Notes: generated by a model from the letters alone, not told the origin. 64,000 nt of DNA from Larimichthys crocea (GCF_000972845.2 NC_040016.1:26358376-26422375); one strand, 5' to 3'. Shown: positions 11,085-21,872, counted from the stretch's first letter. A program made the numbers and translations.

Positions 11085-11575
11085 AATATTTTTATGGATG
11101 AAAAGAAAAGAGCTGCACAGTTTGTGCAGGAATGTGCAAAGTATTCAACAAGTATTGTGCAAAAGTTGACCGTCTGCAGGGGCACCGGGTCTTCATGATG
11201 AGACCAGTTTCAGTCACATGAGGTTCTGGTCCTGATGGACGGGTACAGGTGCCGGAGGACAGAGAAAGAGACAGAAGGTGGCAGCTGATCGCCTTCTCAG
11301 CAGACTGAATGACAGTCTGCAGTGGCAGCAACGGACCAGATGGTGATGGAGGTGGTGAAGGTGGAACTCCTTCAGCTGCTGGAGGAAGTTCATCCTCTGT
11401 CAGACTTTCATGATGAGCCCTAAATAACCATCTCCACTGTCTTTAGAGCACTGAGCTCCAAGTTGTTCTGCACCGAGTCACCAGATGGTCCATCTCACAC
11501 CTGAAGGCAGATTTACCCAATAAGGGTGGTGTCGTCTGCGAACTACATGAGCCTGAACACAACACAAGACTGAAA
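11085..11575 (-). pseudogene. LINE reverse transcriptase fragment (CR1/L2/Rex1 group), broken
   Basis: Three pieces of the C-terminal half of a non-LTR retrotransposon reverse transcriptase are readable on the minus strand in the right order. They are FADDTTLIG at 11542-11517 (the catalytic FADD motif), QNNLELSALKTVEMVI at 11470-11423, and LQTVIQSAEKAISCHL at about 11322-11275, followed by a degenerate SGTCTRPSGPEPH stretch. They lie in different frames, with deleted sequence between them and a stop just before FADD. This is an old, inactive copy. The combination of FADDTTLIG with an LELNALKT-like block is typical of fish LINEs in the CR1/L2/Rex1 group; the exact clade is inferred from memory. 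Confidence 0.85.
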
Positions 11576-11592
11576 ACACATCAGGTCAATTC

Positions 11593-11624
<32 letters not shown>

Positions 11625-11699
11625 CACGACGTCAGCTCAGATCGACCTGATTCAGATCTGAGGTCTTCAGAGCAGCACAAGTTGTTGCCTTCAAGTCGT

Positions 11700-12290
11700 T
11701 CTCCATAACTCAGTTACATGTTTACCATGTTCATCGTCTCAGGTTGGCATGTTAGCATTGTGACCTTTCCTAATCAGCAGTAAACATGAAGTACAGCAGA
11801 GGCTGATGGGACGTTGACCTGATAACGGCGCCAGTGATTACAGTTCATCCAGAGGTGGAGTGTCTTCACTAAATGTCACGGCAAGCCGTCCAATCGATGC
11901 TGAGAAATTCTGGAGTCTGGAACAAAGATGGACGGATGGATGGACGAACGGATGGACGGACAGATGGATGGACAGATGGATGGATGGACGGACAGATGGA
12001 TGGACAGATGGACAGATGGATGGACGGACAGATGGATGGACAGATGGACGAACGGATGGACGGACAGATGGATGGATGGATGGATGGACAGATGGACAGA
12101 TGGATGGACAGATGGATGGACAGATGGACAGATGGATGGACGGACAGATGGATGGACAGATGGACGAACGGATGGACGGACAGATGGACGGACAGATGGA
12201 TGGACAGATGGACGGATGGATGGACAGATGGACGGATGGATGGACGGATGGACAGATGGATAGCATGTAGCTCAAAAAGAAGTAGACATG
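11700..12290 (+). mobile_element. dispersed teleost repeat carrying a tetranucleotide array
   Basis: Left part: GGTTGGCATGTTAGCATTGT, AAGTACAGCAGAGGCTGATG, TGACCTGATAACGGCGCCAG, TTACAGTTCATCCAGAGGTG, and TGTCACGGCAAGCCGTCCAA. These follow the order of a very common percomorph non-coding repeat in which the last block is followed by a phrase like TCTGGACCAAAGTGGTGGAC. Here TCTGGAACAAAGATGGACGG at that position expands into the GATGGACR array. Element class is not assigned. Confidence 0.65.
11925..12262 (+). repeat. GATGGACR/GATGGAYG tetranucleotide-type array
   Basis: About 340 bp of GATG, GACA and GACG tetranucleotides (GATGGACAGATGGATGGACG and permutations). All three frames on the plus strand are open, giving [12 protein letters not shown] repeats, and the minus strand gives [17 protein letters not shown] repeats. 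These are consequences of the repeat, not genes. The array sits at the 3' part of the dispersed repeat above. Confidence 0.95.
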
Positions 12291-12754
12291 ATTCATGAAT
12301 CGACTTTTCTGTTGGATCAAACTGAACTGCAGCTCATGATCTGCTGAATTTGTCTCTTCCACCACTTCAGTGTTCTTTGTGCTGTAAATCCTTTTTTCCG
12401 GTGCATGTGTCACATTTTTAAATAATAACATTGTATTTCCGTGCACACTGAGCTCATGGTTTCCTTTTCCACATGCTGACAAGCGATCTCAGCGACACGG
12501 CAGCCGGCCTGCGCTCTCAGTGCGACGCCGACGAGGAATGATTAGCTGTTAAAACAAGCTGCCTCTCCTGCTGATGGTACGTCTGCACTGACCCCTCTCC
12601 TTGACCTGGCATTGGTAACCACAGACACATGGGGAGGCGGCATTCAGCCACAGCACAATCTGTTTTCTCTGTGTTGTTGTTGTGTGTGTTTCCCTCCCTG
12701 GAGATAATGGGCTCTGTGATGAGTCAGGGCTCTTCGCTCGCTTCCTATTTCAGA
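12291..12754. other. single-copy sequence, nothing recognised
   Basis: No supported gene or repeat was seen. Confidence 0.4.
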
Positions 12755-12842
12755 GTTTCAGAGTTTCAGCTCGTTCCTTTGTTTCAGTTTCAGCTCGTTC
12801 CTTTGTTTCAGTTTCAGCTCGTTTCTTTGTTTCAGTTTCAGC
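12755..12842 (+). repeat. 24-bp minisatellite (about 3.5 units)
   Basis: Unit TTTCAGCTCGTTCCTTTG followed by TTTCAG, repeated with a T-for-C change in the last unit. Confidence 0.9.
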
Positions 12843-13180
12843 ACCTCTAAAAGTCGTTTTACTGACAGGAAGTCAAAGTATGCAGCAACATACTGTCAAA
12901 GCATCACTAAGGACATGCTGAAATACGTATAAAGAAAAGATCCAAGTATTTAATAATAAAGCCGTCACCGACAGGACGTCTCCAAACTTATCATGATTGT
13001 GTGTTCTCATGCAAGGACACCTGGGAAATGTTGTTCAGTCAAAGACGACAGAAAAACTGAAGAAAGACAAAGAAATCATTTATTTTGAAAATGAAGAAAA
13101 CTGTAGCTGCTGTTAGCTCATCTTAGCTCAGTTTGTTAGCTGGGCTGTGAGCTCAGACCACCACAGGGGGTTTGGACCAC

Positions 13181-13362
13181 GAGAAGAAGAAGAAGAAGAA
13201 GAAGCAGAAGAAGAAGAAGAAACAGAAGAAGAAGAAGAAGAAGAAGAAACAGAAGAAGAAGAAGAAGAAGAAACAGAAGAAGAAGGAGAAGAAGAAGAAA
13301 CAGAAGAAGAAGAAGAAGAAGAAGAAGAAGAAGAAGAAGAAGAAGGAGAAGAAGAAGAAGAG
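13181..13362 (+). repeat. (GAA)n array with CAG/GGA interruptions
   Basis: About 60 GAA triplets interrupted by regularly spaced AACAGAAG and AAGGAG steps. It occupies the spot where the 52.3-kb copy of the host element reads GGACCACCAGGAAGAAGACG, so the array grew from a two-triplet seed inside the element. The poly-Glu/poly-Lys (plus) and poly-Leu (minus) frames are by-products. Pure GAA tracts can form triplex DNA. Confidence 0.96.
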
Positions 13363-13647
13363 GTTTACAGGCCCCGGGTGTGGGGGGAATGCTGACGGGA
13401 AGCGGAGCCGATGTCATGCCAGAACCGGAGCTGGATCGGACTGGAGCATCATGGATCATGTCAGCTGCTAAACTCATTTGGAAATCTTTAAACAACATAT
13501 CCACTCATAGTTAACCTGTGACATGAATTCGAGAGTCTGAGACATGTCGTCCAACAAGACTAACTAAAGATGTCTTTGTGTTCTTGAGTGAAGCTTTGAC
13601 TCTGGACTGGAGCAATGTAACCAGGCTCAGCAGCTTCTATGGACATG

Positions 13648-13773
13648 ATGGCAGAGGAGCAGAGAGTGAAGAGGACGCTGACGGAGGAAGCTAAGAAGAG
13701 AAAAGGAGAGAGTGAGCGAGCAAGAAGCCGCCGGACAAGAGTAAATGTGGGACTGACTTTTAGTGGTTGGTGA
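13648..13773 (+). pseudogene. transposon-derived short frame with TRVNVG motif
   Basis: An ATG at 13648 opens 41 codons, beginning MAEEQRVKRTLTEEAKKRKG and continuing ESERARSRRTRVNVGLTFSGW before TGA at 13771. Fish genomes carry many predicted proteins with a block of this shape: a basic 'EEAKKRK..' segment, then TRVN(I/V)G, then A-F-x-x-W followed by R-E-L. Here the residue after W is a stop, and GELG-like sequence follows. The frame reappears on the minus strand near 48.87 kb as MAEEKRVKRTLTEEAKKRKG, but there a deletion joins it to downstream non-coding sequence. I infer a decayed exon of a repeat-associated protein. Its function is unknown to me. Confidence 0.6.
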
Positions 13774-13930
13774 GAGCTTGGTGAAATAAAAGGCTGAAAG
13801 ACAGACGCCGAGCTGGGCTGACTGCTGCTGGACTAGGCAGTGATATCAGCTGCTGCTGGGGACCTGGATGATGATTGGCTGCTGGGGACCTGGATGATGA
13901 TTGGCTGGTAGCAAAGTTGCCGACTCTCAG

Positions 13931-15099
13931 AAACAGATTTGTGATGTTGCTTTAGCTTCTATGCTCGTGTTCTCCGAGTGACCCTGAAACTGAAACAGCT
14001 GACCCATATTTGTTTCCCTCTCTTTCTTCTTGTTCTGCTCCGTCTCATTTTGCCTCCCCTCGCCTCACCCTCCTCCTCCTCCATTATCTTCCCGGGTGAC
14101 CCCAGAGGTCTGAGCACTGAGCTAACTCGTCATGAATCATTTGCTCAGCGGCTCCTGAACATCGCCTCTCTTCTCTCTCCTCCTCCATCCATCCATCTCT
14201 CTCTTGTTCTCCACCCTCTTTATGACACCATCTATCTCTCGTTCCCTGTTTTTTCTCTTTGTGTTGGTTTGTGTCTGACTGCAGGACTAAAAGATGTGCA
14301 TCATTTATGACACCATAACCACAAACACAATCCACGCTGTAAAATAAAATCTTGTTTTATTGCAGCAGATTACGGCGATCGCTCCAAAATAAAGGATCTC
14401 ATCACATAAACAGCACAAAGTGACGATTTCAGGAGCTTTTATTGGGCTGTTTACTCGAGCTGCTCATTAAGCCGACTGCACTTTGAGTCAAAAACACAAA
14501 CGAATTACAGACACATAATTAAAATGGTTAAAATGTCACATGAAATGCAGACACGCCCGGTTTTAAATGTCCTGCTGCTCGTGTGAGTAGAAACCTTTGA
14601 ACATGTGATGAATGAAGTTTGTTTTTTATGTTTTACATCGGAGGTTCAGTCTGTGTTTGCAACATTTTGGCGTTGAAACATTTCCGGTTGAAGTCGGTGT
14701 CTCCAGGTGCTTCCAGCGTCCGGCCACACCTGAAACCTGACTGACACCTCACTCAGCTATGATTGGCTCCCTGCCTGGTCAGAGGCGGGACCTCAGTCTG
14801 AAGCAAATGTTTGAATAAACTTTTCTTTTCTAAAAGTGTTTGCACGTCTACAAAAGTGTTGATTGGTCAATGATCAGGCAGCGTCTGGGATGTTCAGCCT
14901 GTCTTTTGCACGGCAGTGGTTGATTGGATGACGAGGAACAGATGGTGAAGGTGATCAGGCAGGTGATCCAGAGGCCACGCCCATCAACAGACAAGACAGA
15001 GAAAAGGTAAAAAACTAAACTGGAGGCGGATCGCCTCATCCACACAGAGTAAATCATTCACGTCATATCGGTTTGAGCTTAAATCTCCGTCATGAGATT
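13931..15099. other. single-copy sequence, no gene recognised
   Basis: The plus strand from about 14010 to 14240 is pyrimidine-rich. The open frames here (110 codons plus at 13978-14310, 83 minus at 14084-14335) are low-complexity and overlap each other. No domain was found. Confidence 0.45.
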
Positions 15100-15345
15100 G
15101 TCAGCAGACCTGGAAGGTTGCAAGTTTAATCCCTGAGCCCGGCAGGATAAATCTCGGCCCTCCTTCGTCGTTATCGTCACTGAAGTGTCCTTGTGCAAAG
15201 CCCTTCACCTCCAACAGCTCGGTGGCAAACGGGTCAGACGATGTCGGAGCCGGGCGGCTTCCAGGTGTGAATCTGTGTGACAGTGAAGCAAAGTGTTCCT
15301 GGAGATGAGAGCACCGCTCTGGATGAAACATCGTCACAAACAAGG
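15100..15345 (+). mobile_element. probable tRNA-derived SINE fragment
   Basis: GCAGACCTGGAAGGTTGCAA followed by GTTTAATCCCTGAGCC resembles a tRNA B box (GGTTCGAATCC-like) as found in fish SINEs. CTTGTGCAAAGCCCTTCACC next to TCCAACAGCTC resembles the 'GAGCAAGGCACTTAACCCCCAACTGCTC' tail that commonly follows. A clear A box and a 3' tail are not seen, so the copy is partial and old. Confidence 0.5.
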
Positions 15346-16280
15346 TTGAAAAAAGGTTCATGAATTACAGGAGGTGCATGTGCGACCAAGTATTATCAAT
15401 CAGCCGAGTCCAGATCCAGCGGAGAGTCCACCTCTGGCTGGTGAAGGGTTCATCACGGTCACTGCACCTGTCAGGACACCAAATCCTCACGTGTGCAACC
15501 ACGTCCAGAACCAGTCAACAGGTCGCACACAGCTTTATTTCGTGACGTGAAAGTAGATCAGTCCAGAACATTTCAAGAACTTTGAATGTGTCTTCAAGGT
15601 CAGTCCCCAAAAGCGTCAAACTGATGTCCAGATTTCCTCTGGTCTGTCCACACAGTCATGTCCCTTCTGAACACCTGATGTCCACGCATGTCTGAAGACT
15701 GTCTGACTGACTTTAATGTCTTAAAGTCACGATGGTCCGTCGCCTCTCTTTACTTAGTTCATCTGATGTTCTCAGACACATTAAGAAGAAATTAACTAAA
15801 TGAACTTTCGATGAGACGCACCTGTGAATTAAAAACCAATCGACTTCATGGAGCTTCAGGAAAGACGAGAATCTGAAATATGAAACATGTTTTACTTTGT
15901 TTACGTCCATGTTTTATGTTTCATAGTTTGATGCCTTCAGAAACTTTGGACTGGATGTACTGTTGTTCTTGTCTGTGACAAAGCTTCATTTCTCCAATAG
16001 ATTAGTTTGCATTGTGCAAACAGCACCAGGACATAAAAGCAGGCACGCCCTCCAAACTGTATTAAACATTAAACATGTCGTCCGCTCGCTGATCTCAGTT
16101 ATGTCTCTGTGGATGTTTGACAGTTTGAAGCCACCGTTTCCATCTCCACGCTAAATCACACTCAGACGTGGGCGGCGCTTTCACAACTTGCATGCTGGGA
16201 AACGTTAAGTGCACACAGTAATGGAACTGTGCCGAACGTCAAACAGGTTTCAGCTGCGTGTCGCACAGGCGTGTCACATG
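15346..16280. other. single-copy sequence, nothing recognised
   Basis: No supported gene, element or tandem repeat was seen before the CA cluster. Confidence 0.4.
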
Positions 16281-16347
<67 letters not shown>

Positions 16348-16411
16348 CTCTGCTCAATCAGACCAAAGCAGATCCAGGGATTTAGGAGGGGAGACCACCA
16401 GGATGCTACCT

Positions 16412-16453
<42 letters not shown>

Positions 16454-16524
16454 GGAGGACCACCAAAGCACGAACAGGTGGGGGTTTAGCAGATGGCAGC
16501 ACTTCTGTTCCACTGTTATGCACA

Positions 16525-16563
<39 letters not shown>

Positions 16564-16604
16564 TTACACACAGATGCATCCAGAAACCAACGTTTGTTCA
16601 GTGG

Positions 16605-16634
<30 letters not shown>
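16281..16634. repeat. cluster of four (CA)n microsatellites
   Basis: CA runs at 16281-16344, 16416-16450, 16525-16560 and 16605-16634, all on the same strand and separated by 44-75 bases of unique sequence. CA tracts also reach into the short spacers (for example TTTACACACAG after the third run). Confidence 0.97.
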
Positions 16635-16636
<2 letters not shown>

Positions 16637-17670
16637 TACCAACAGTGGACTGTGGCAGCACACCAGCCGAGTGTTGACCGTCTGTTTATTATTTTTACAT
16701 TTTTTTAGAGGAACCAGGTGTGACTCAGAGAGACCTCAGTGTAGTGACCGTGCAAACAGTTCACAGGTGATGCTGCGTTCGTGACGTGTTTTCCATTAAT
16801 CGCACTTTCACACGTTTCCTTTGGGTCCTTTGACTTTCACTTCTTGTCTTATTTTGTCTGGTTGTGCTCTGAGAATCGTGTGTTCCCTTCACCTACAGAC
16901 CTCGACCTAACCCTGCATGATCGAATTAAAACACCTGGTGCACATCTGTGATTAGTAAAACTCGTCCTAGTGGTTAAATCTGTACCTATTCATTTGTTTA
17001 CTGCAAAGACTTCCTTTGTTTCTTTGTCAGTTTAACATTCAGGAACTGTACATACTCAGAATTTAAAGTATTCAAACATTCCTCTGCAATAAAAATATTA
17101 CAAAAACAATCCTTAACAATTAATAACGTTTTACCTGCATGTCAGAAGTAACTTGGCTGCATGCACTAACACTATGGACTATATGTATATTTATATTTTT
17201 ACACTGATGCATTCTTTTTCATTTTTAGGAATCGTCTGTGTTCTTGTTGTTCAGCAGTTCGTATAAGAAGGTCCAAACCTTTAACGTGTGCTACACATCT
17301 GAGAATAAAAACAGGATGTGGATCCCTCACAGTCTCGCTGAGGTGTGCTCTGTTTATCTAGTTTGCTTGGCAACAGAACATGGTTCTTTTTTTTAAAACA
17401 TTGATGTTAGAAAGACAAAAGTGACAAACGTTGATCTACAAACTGAACAGGTTCTAGAGTTTTCTTTAAGGATCTTCAAACGCTGTACGACAGCTGCGTG
17501 TTTCACGTAATCTCATGTCATTATCTTCACACAGCACAGCATGTCCGGCGTTGGCTTGGCGGTCCCGTGTTGGTGAACGTGTAACAATGGTGAAGTTTAC
17601 GGATGGATAGGACAACAAGTGCACACGGACACACAAACTGTAAAACTGTTTCTTCACCCAGTTTCACTGT
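16635..17670. other. single-copy sequence, no gene recognised
   Basis: AT-rich, with no supported gene or repeat. Confidence 0.4.
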
Positions 17671-17815
17671 TCACACACCTCAGCTCGTTCGCACACCTCA
17701 GCTCGTTCACACACCTCAGCTCGTTCACACACCTCAGCTCGTTCACCTCAGCTCGTTCACACACCTCAGCTCGTTCACACACCTCAGCTCGTTCACACAC
17801 CTCAGCTCGTTCACA
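17671..17815 (+). repeat. 18-bp minisatellite (about 8 units)
   Basis: Unit TCACACACCTCAGCTCGT. One unit lacks the ACACAC part (near 17742) and one has G for T at its start. Period 18 keeps frames open on both strands, giving short THLSSF- and ERAEVC-type repeats without coding support. Confidence 0.95.
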
Positions 17816-18070
17816 GGCAGGTCTCACTGTGCAGTTTAAATATGTGAATGCAGTACATGCAGTATGTGTAACACTGTCAGTAGAAAGGCTGCAGACTAAA
17901 ACATAAAGTGTATTCACAGCTGAAGAATTGTTGCAGTGGAACAACCTTGGCAGACTTGAGAACAGCTGAAGTGTAAAGAAGTACAGCAGGAGTGATAAAT
18001 TGGCATAAATGACAAATGTGCAAAAATCAGTTTGACAAATAGCCTTGGTAGCTTATGTTTGTGTCAGCTC

Positions 18071-18072
<2 letters not shown>

Positions 18073-18130
<58 letters not shown>
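18073..18130. repeat. (TG)n microsatellite
   Basis: About 29 uninterrupted TG dinucleotides. Confidence 0.97.
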
Positions 18131-18131
<1 letters not shown>

Positions 18132-20069
18132 CAGAGAGAAGTTGGTTATGGATGATTAAGTTTGGTAGCTCAGGAAGTTAGATTGCATTTGGAAGGAATC
18201 TGCTCCATTGAATCTGAAATTAATTCATAAGATCCAATATATGAATGCTGCTTAGCATCTTTCTTTCTGAGCATGATTTGACATGATCACATTACACATA
18301 TAAGATTGTGTTTATGATATTCTCATCTGAGGTTTCTAACTCAGTGTTTTGTTTCTTGATTCCATCATTCAAACTGTGTCCACAGACGTTGTTCTAAAAT
18401 GTTTTTCACAAAGTGTTGAACCTCGCCTGAGCCTTACGAGGACGCCCCCTTCATACTCGATCATGATACTATCGCCTGGTACCAACGAACCTGTTCACCT
18501 GTGGAAGCTTCAGTCACCCATCTGAGTAAACTTTGTACACCATGGACAATAGACAAACACAGCCTTGTGGTAGACATGCATAAAACAAACATGGATCCAG
18601 CCATCGGGACTTGCTGCAGTTCAGGATTTGGGTTGTGATTTTCATGGAAGAAGAATGAAGCGAGTTCTACGTCGTGGTCTGCAGGTCTGTGCAGAGAGCT
18701 TCACGCCAGCTGAACAAATCAGTACGGACCGACAGCGTCACTTCATCTTCTGCTAGTATTCAGAGTATCCAAACATCCTCAGGGCCTGGAGGCATAAAAC
18801 ACCTTTGTGGAGCCGGTCCTCTGGTCATGACCTGGGTTTGGTTCGGTTCCTCAGAGCCTGGCAGACCCTTGAAGACCTCGAGTTGGATCATTATCTGTGA
18901 AAAGCTTGAGCCCTCAGACAGCGCCTGTGCTTTCAGTGCTGAATCTCAGCAGGTGAGCTCTTAGTTTCAGTCACCGCTGCTCTCTCTGAATGGACCAGCT
19001 GACCTGTCTACAGCTTTTGTAATTCTGCATGTGTGATCCAAAATGTTGTTAATATTTAAACAAGCGCAGGCAGAAGCAGCAGGATACGTCTTCATTTGTG
19101 AAGAGCCGTGTGAATTGATGCCGTCTGTGTTTATGTGCAGAGAGCGAGGCCACATTTTATTTTATTTTAAGAGAACCAGGAAAAGCATCCGGACCTCGCC
19201 TCGGCCCGACAGCACGGACATCATTTCTCGTTTTATGGCTTTATTTTATTCAGGAAATGAAGTGTGTATAAAGGCCTCACACGTGTAATAAGACAGTGTG
19301 AGTAACAGTCTGTGTCAGTTTGTGCATGTATTCCTGCCTGTGTGCATCTGTCAGATGGACAAAGCATCAGGGCCGGAAAATAAAACTGACCTGTGACCAG
19401 CTAACGGTGCTAGCTCATTATGAATGCTGATGCTAACGTGACGTCAGACTGAGCGGGCGGCGTTTCGTCATCGTGCAGCCTCAGACACGCTGCAGCTACA
19501 GGGCTGTCAGCTGTTAGCCACAGACGGCGTGATGCAGGACAGATGACTTTATTGCAGCGAACACATTTAAACAGGATCAATATGAGAAGATCTGATTTCA
19601 TTCAACACCGACTTCAACTGTCACTCAGAAACAACCTGGAACATTTCTTCAGTCCGTCCACGCACTCTGCTGCAGCCGATCACGGAGGGAAATGAATGAG
19701 TTACACACTGCATCTGAAATTAGAGTTCGATTCCCATCAGGAGGATTTCCTTCACAAATCAGACACATGCTGTCAGAGCTGGACTCCATGAGGACCCAGA
19801 TCCAGAGTAATAATAGTTCAGACGGGGACAAACAAACAGGCTATGATAATGAGTCTATGAATTCTAAAAGAGAAAAACAAAACAGAAGACGAATAAAGAA
19901 AAACCACCAATCAGAGAGAGACAAACAATAAACAGAAAAATCTCTAGGAAGAAAACAGAGAACTACAAACTCAGAGCGCTCCACAGGGAGGAAACACTGA
20001 AACACATGCACTCCTAAAACCAGAGGCTCGGCTGGACTCAAACAAGAAATCACTCCAATGGAGGATACA
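18131..20069. other. mostly single-copy sequence, no gene recognised
   Basis: Several open frames of 60-100 codons lack any recognisable domain. AACGAACCTGTTCACCTGTG near 18484 looks like an old dispersed repeat but could not be followed. No gene is called. Confidence 0.4.
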
Positions 20070-20715
20070 ATCAAATCACATCAGATCAGATCAAATCAGA
20101 TTTTATTTGTACAGCCCAAAGTCACAAAGTCCATTTTCCTCTGAGGCTTTACAATCTGTACAGGGAGTGACACCCTCTGTCCTTAGACCCTCGGTTCCAG
20201 TGAGGAAAAACTTGCCCACAAAAACCTTTAACAGGGAAAAAAGGTGGAAGAAACCTCAGGAAGAGCCACAGAGGAGGGATCCCTCTCCCAGGACGGACAG
20301 ACGTGCAATAGATGTCAGTGTACAGAACAAATCAACACAAACATATTGTACAATTACAATGAATGATAAAATGACAATGAATTACAATGACTGATAAAAT
20401 GACAATGAATTACAATGACTGATAAAATGACAATGAATTACAATGACTGATAAAATGACAATGAATTACAATGAATGATAAAATGACAATGAATTACAAT
20501 GACTGATAAAATGACAATGAATTACAATGACTGATAAAATGACAATGAATTACAATGAATGATAAAATGACAATGAATTACAATGACTGATAAAATGACA
20601 ATGAATTACAATGACTGATAAAATGATTACAGTAATAGATATGGCAGCAATGATGACAGTAGTAATGTAGTGTGTAGTGGACGTCATGCAGGATCAGTAA
20701 AGGGAGAAACTAGTT
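20070..20715 (+). mobile_element. abundant teleost dispersed repeat with internal 28-bp array
   Basis: Begins ATCAGATTTTATTTGTACAG, then CCCAAAGTCACAAAGTCC, GGCTTTACAATCTGTACAGG, GACACCCTCTGTCCTTAGAC, CCTTTAACAGGGAAAAAAGG, GAAGAAACCTCAGGAAGAGC, AGAGGAGGGATCCCTCTCCC and AGGACGGACAGACGTGCAAT. This succession is one of the most common non-coding repeats in percomorph genomes. It ends with GATATGGCAGCAATGATGAC and CAGTAAAGGGAGA. Between the halves lies a 28-bp tandem array. Superfamily is not assigned. The 95-codon frame at 20107-20394 is repeat-derived. Confidence 0.8.
20350..20627 (+). repeat. 28-bp minisatellite inside the dispersed repeat (about 10 units)
   Basis: Unit AATGACAATGAATTACAATG followed by ACTGATAA, with an ACTGATAA/AATGATAA variant at intervals. 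It is homogeneous, so recently expanded. The related copy at 10.4 kb has no array. Confidence 0.94.
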
Positions 20716-21245
20716 GTTTAATTTAAAGGAATAACGTGCGTCGTGTTTACGTTCCCGATCATGCTGATTGGTCCAGGCAGCAGCAGCCTCCTTCTTCATT
20801 GTTGATGTCCTGGCTCCATCACTCAGGACGGTCTGTGGCCTTCAGATGAAGCAGCATGAATTAATAATTGATGGACCTCAGTGTGTTGGAGGGGGAGGAG
20901 GGGAGGCGAGGGTTATTCAGCATATTTATCTAGGTCACTACAAAATGTGCTGAGCCGCTCGCTCTGAGCTGCTCGCTCTGAGTTTCCTCCATCAAAGCAG
21001 CGACTAACGTTCAGACTCAGCCATGAGTCACAGGAAACAAAGTCAACAAATTAATGATGAACCATGAGACGTACTCAGTCAATAACAGGATGTGACCTCG
21101 CCGCGAGGGCGGGAACAAGAAGAAATAATTAAGAGGATTGGAGGCGATGATAGAAATATTCATCATCATCCAAAACTTTAAAAAATAAAATGTGAAGAAC
21201 AGAGCGACGAGTCACACGGACGTGAGAGCGCAGCAACGTTTAGTG
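20716..21245. other. single-copy sequence, nothing recognised
   Basis: GC-balanced spacer. GAGCCGCTCGCTCTGAGCTG near 20953 contains a short direct repeat (GCTCGCTCTGAG twice). No gene. Confidence 0.4.
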
Positions 21246-21653
21246 ACAGCAGCTAAAGTTAAGTTAGCTGACCTTAGCTAACAGCAGCTAACAGACTGAG
21301 CTAACATGAGCTAACAGCAGCTAACAGACTGAGCTAACATCAGCTAACAGGAGCTAACAGACTGAGCTATAATGAGCTAACAGCAGCTAACAGACTGAGC
21401 TAACATGAGCTAACAGCAGCTAACAACAGCTAACATGAGCTAACAGACTGAGCTAACATGAGCTAACAGCAGCTAACAAACTGAGCTAACAGCAGCTAAC
21501 AGCAGCTAACATGAGCTAACAGAAGCTAACCAACTGAGCTAACAGCAGCTAACAGACTGAGCTAACATTAGCTAACATGCGCTAACAGGTCGGTAGCTGA
21601 GGTAGCTCAGTCTGTTAGCTGCTGTTAGCTCATGTTAGCTCAGTCTGTTAGCT
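21246..21653 (-). repeat. TTAGC-type minisatellite with an internal orientation switch
   Basis: From 21246 to about 21590 the plus strand reads AGCTAACAGCAGCTAACAGA-type units, that is, the array is in minus orientation. At about 21591-21600 (GTCGGTAGCTGAGGTAGCTC) it flips, and 21601-21653 reads CAGTCTGTTAGCTGCTGTTA, the plus orientation. The two parts could fold back on each other. Confidence 0.93.
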
Positions 21654-21774
21654 GTGTGTTATCTGTCAGGATAAATGTTTCGAACTCTTCGATCGTCTCG
21701 TTCACTCTGTTTTCTCGTGAACGTCAAAGTACATGCGTCTTTCTCGTTAAAGCTTCCTGTCTGTGTCTCTTTGC
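21654..21774. other. short spacer
   Basis: No feature recognised. Confidence 0.4.
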
Positions 21775-21872
21775 CTGTTTCTGTCTCACTCTCTGACTGT
21801 CTCACTCTCTGACTGTCTCACCCTCTGACTGTCTCACTCTCTGACTGTCTCACCCTCTGACTGTCTCACCCT
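21775..21872 (+). repeat. 16-bp CTCTGACTGTCTCAC(C/T) minisatellite
   Basis: About five units of CTCTGACTGTCTCACY. Units alternate T and C at the last position. Confidence 0.9.

Larger units (their letters stand above)
13080..13930 (+). mobile_element. DNA-transposon-like dispersed element, longest copy in the window
   Basis: Left part CTGTAGCTGCTGTTAGCTCA...TTTGTTAGCTGGGCTGTGAG is followed by GGTTTGGACCACGAG, a GAA array, GTTTACAGGCCCCGGG, then a region with a short open frame at 13648-13773, and a right part with GGCTGAAAGACAGACGCCGA and two GATTGGCTG-containing repeats. The left part recurs at 52.28-52.44 kb, the middle and right parts recur inverted at 48.78-49.09 kb, and a right fragment lies at 1.2 kb. 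Terminal inverted repeats and target-site duplications were not found, so the superfamily stays open. Confidence 0.7.

Noticed and set aside
11838..12482. 214-codon minus frame with [13 protein letters not shown] repeats
   Set aside because: Translation of the tetranucleotide array inside a dispersed repeat.
13136..13504. Poly-Leu, poly-Glu and poly-Lys frames
   Set aside because: Consequences of the GAA array.
15100..15200. tRNA gene
   Set aside because: Only a B-box-like segment is present. No cloverleaf or A box, and the surrounding sequence fits a SINE.
20107..20394. 95-codon frame
   Set aside because: Lies entirely in an abundant non-coding dispersed repeat.
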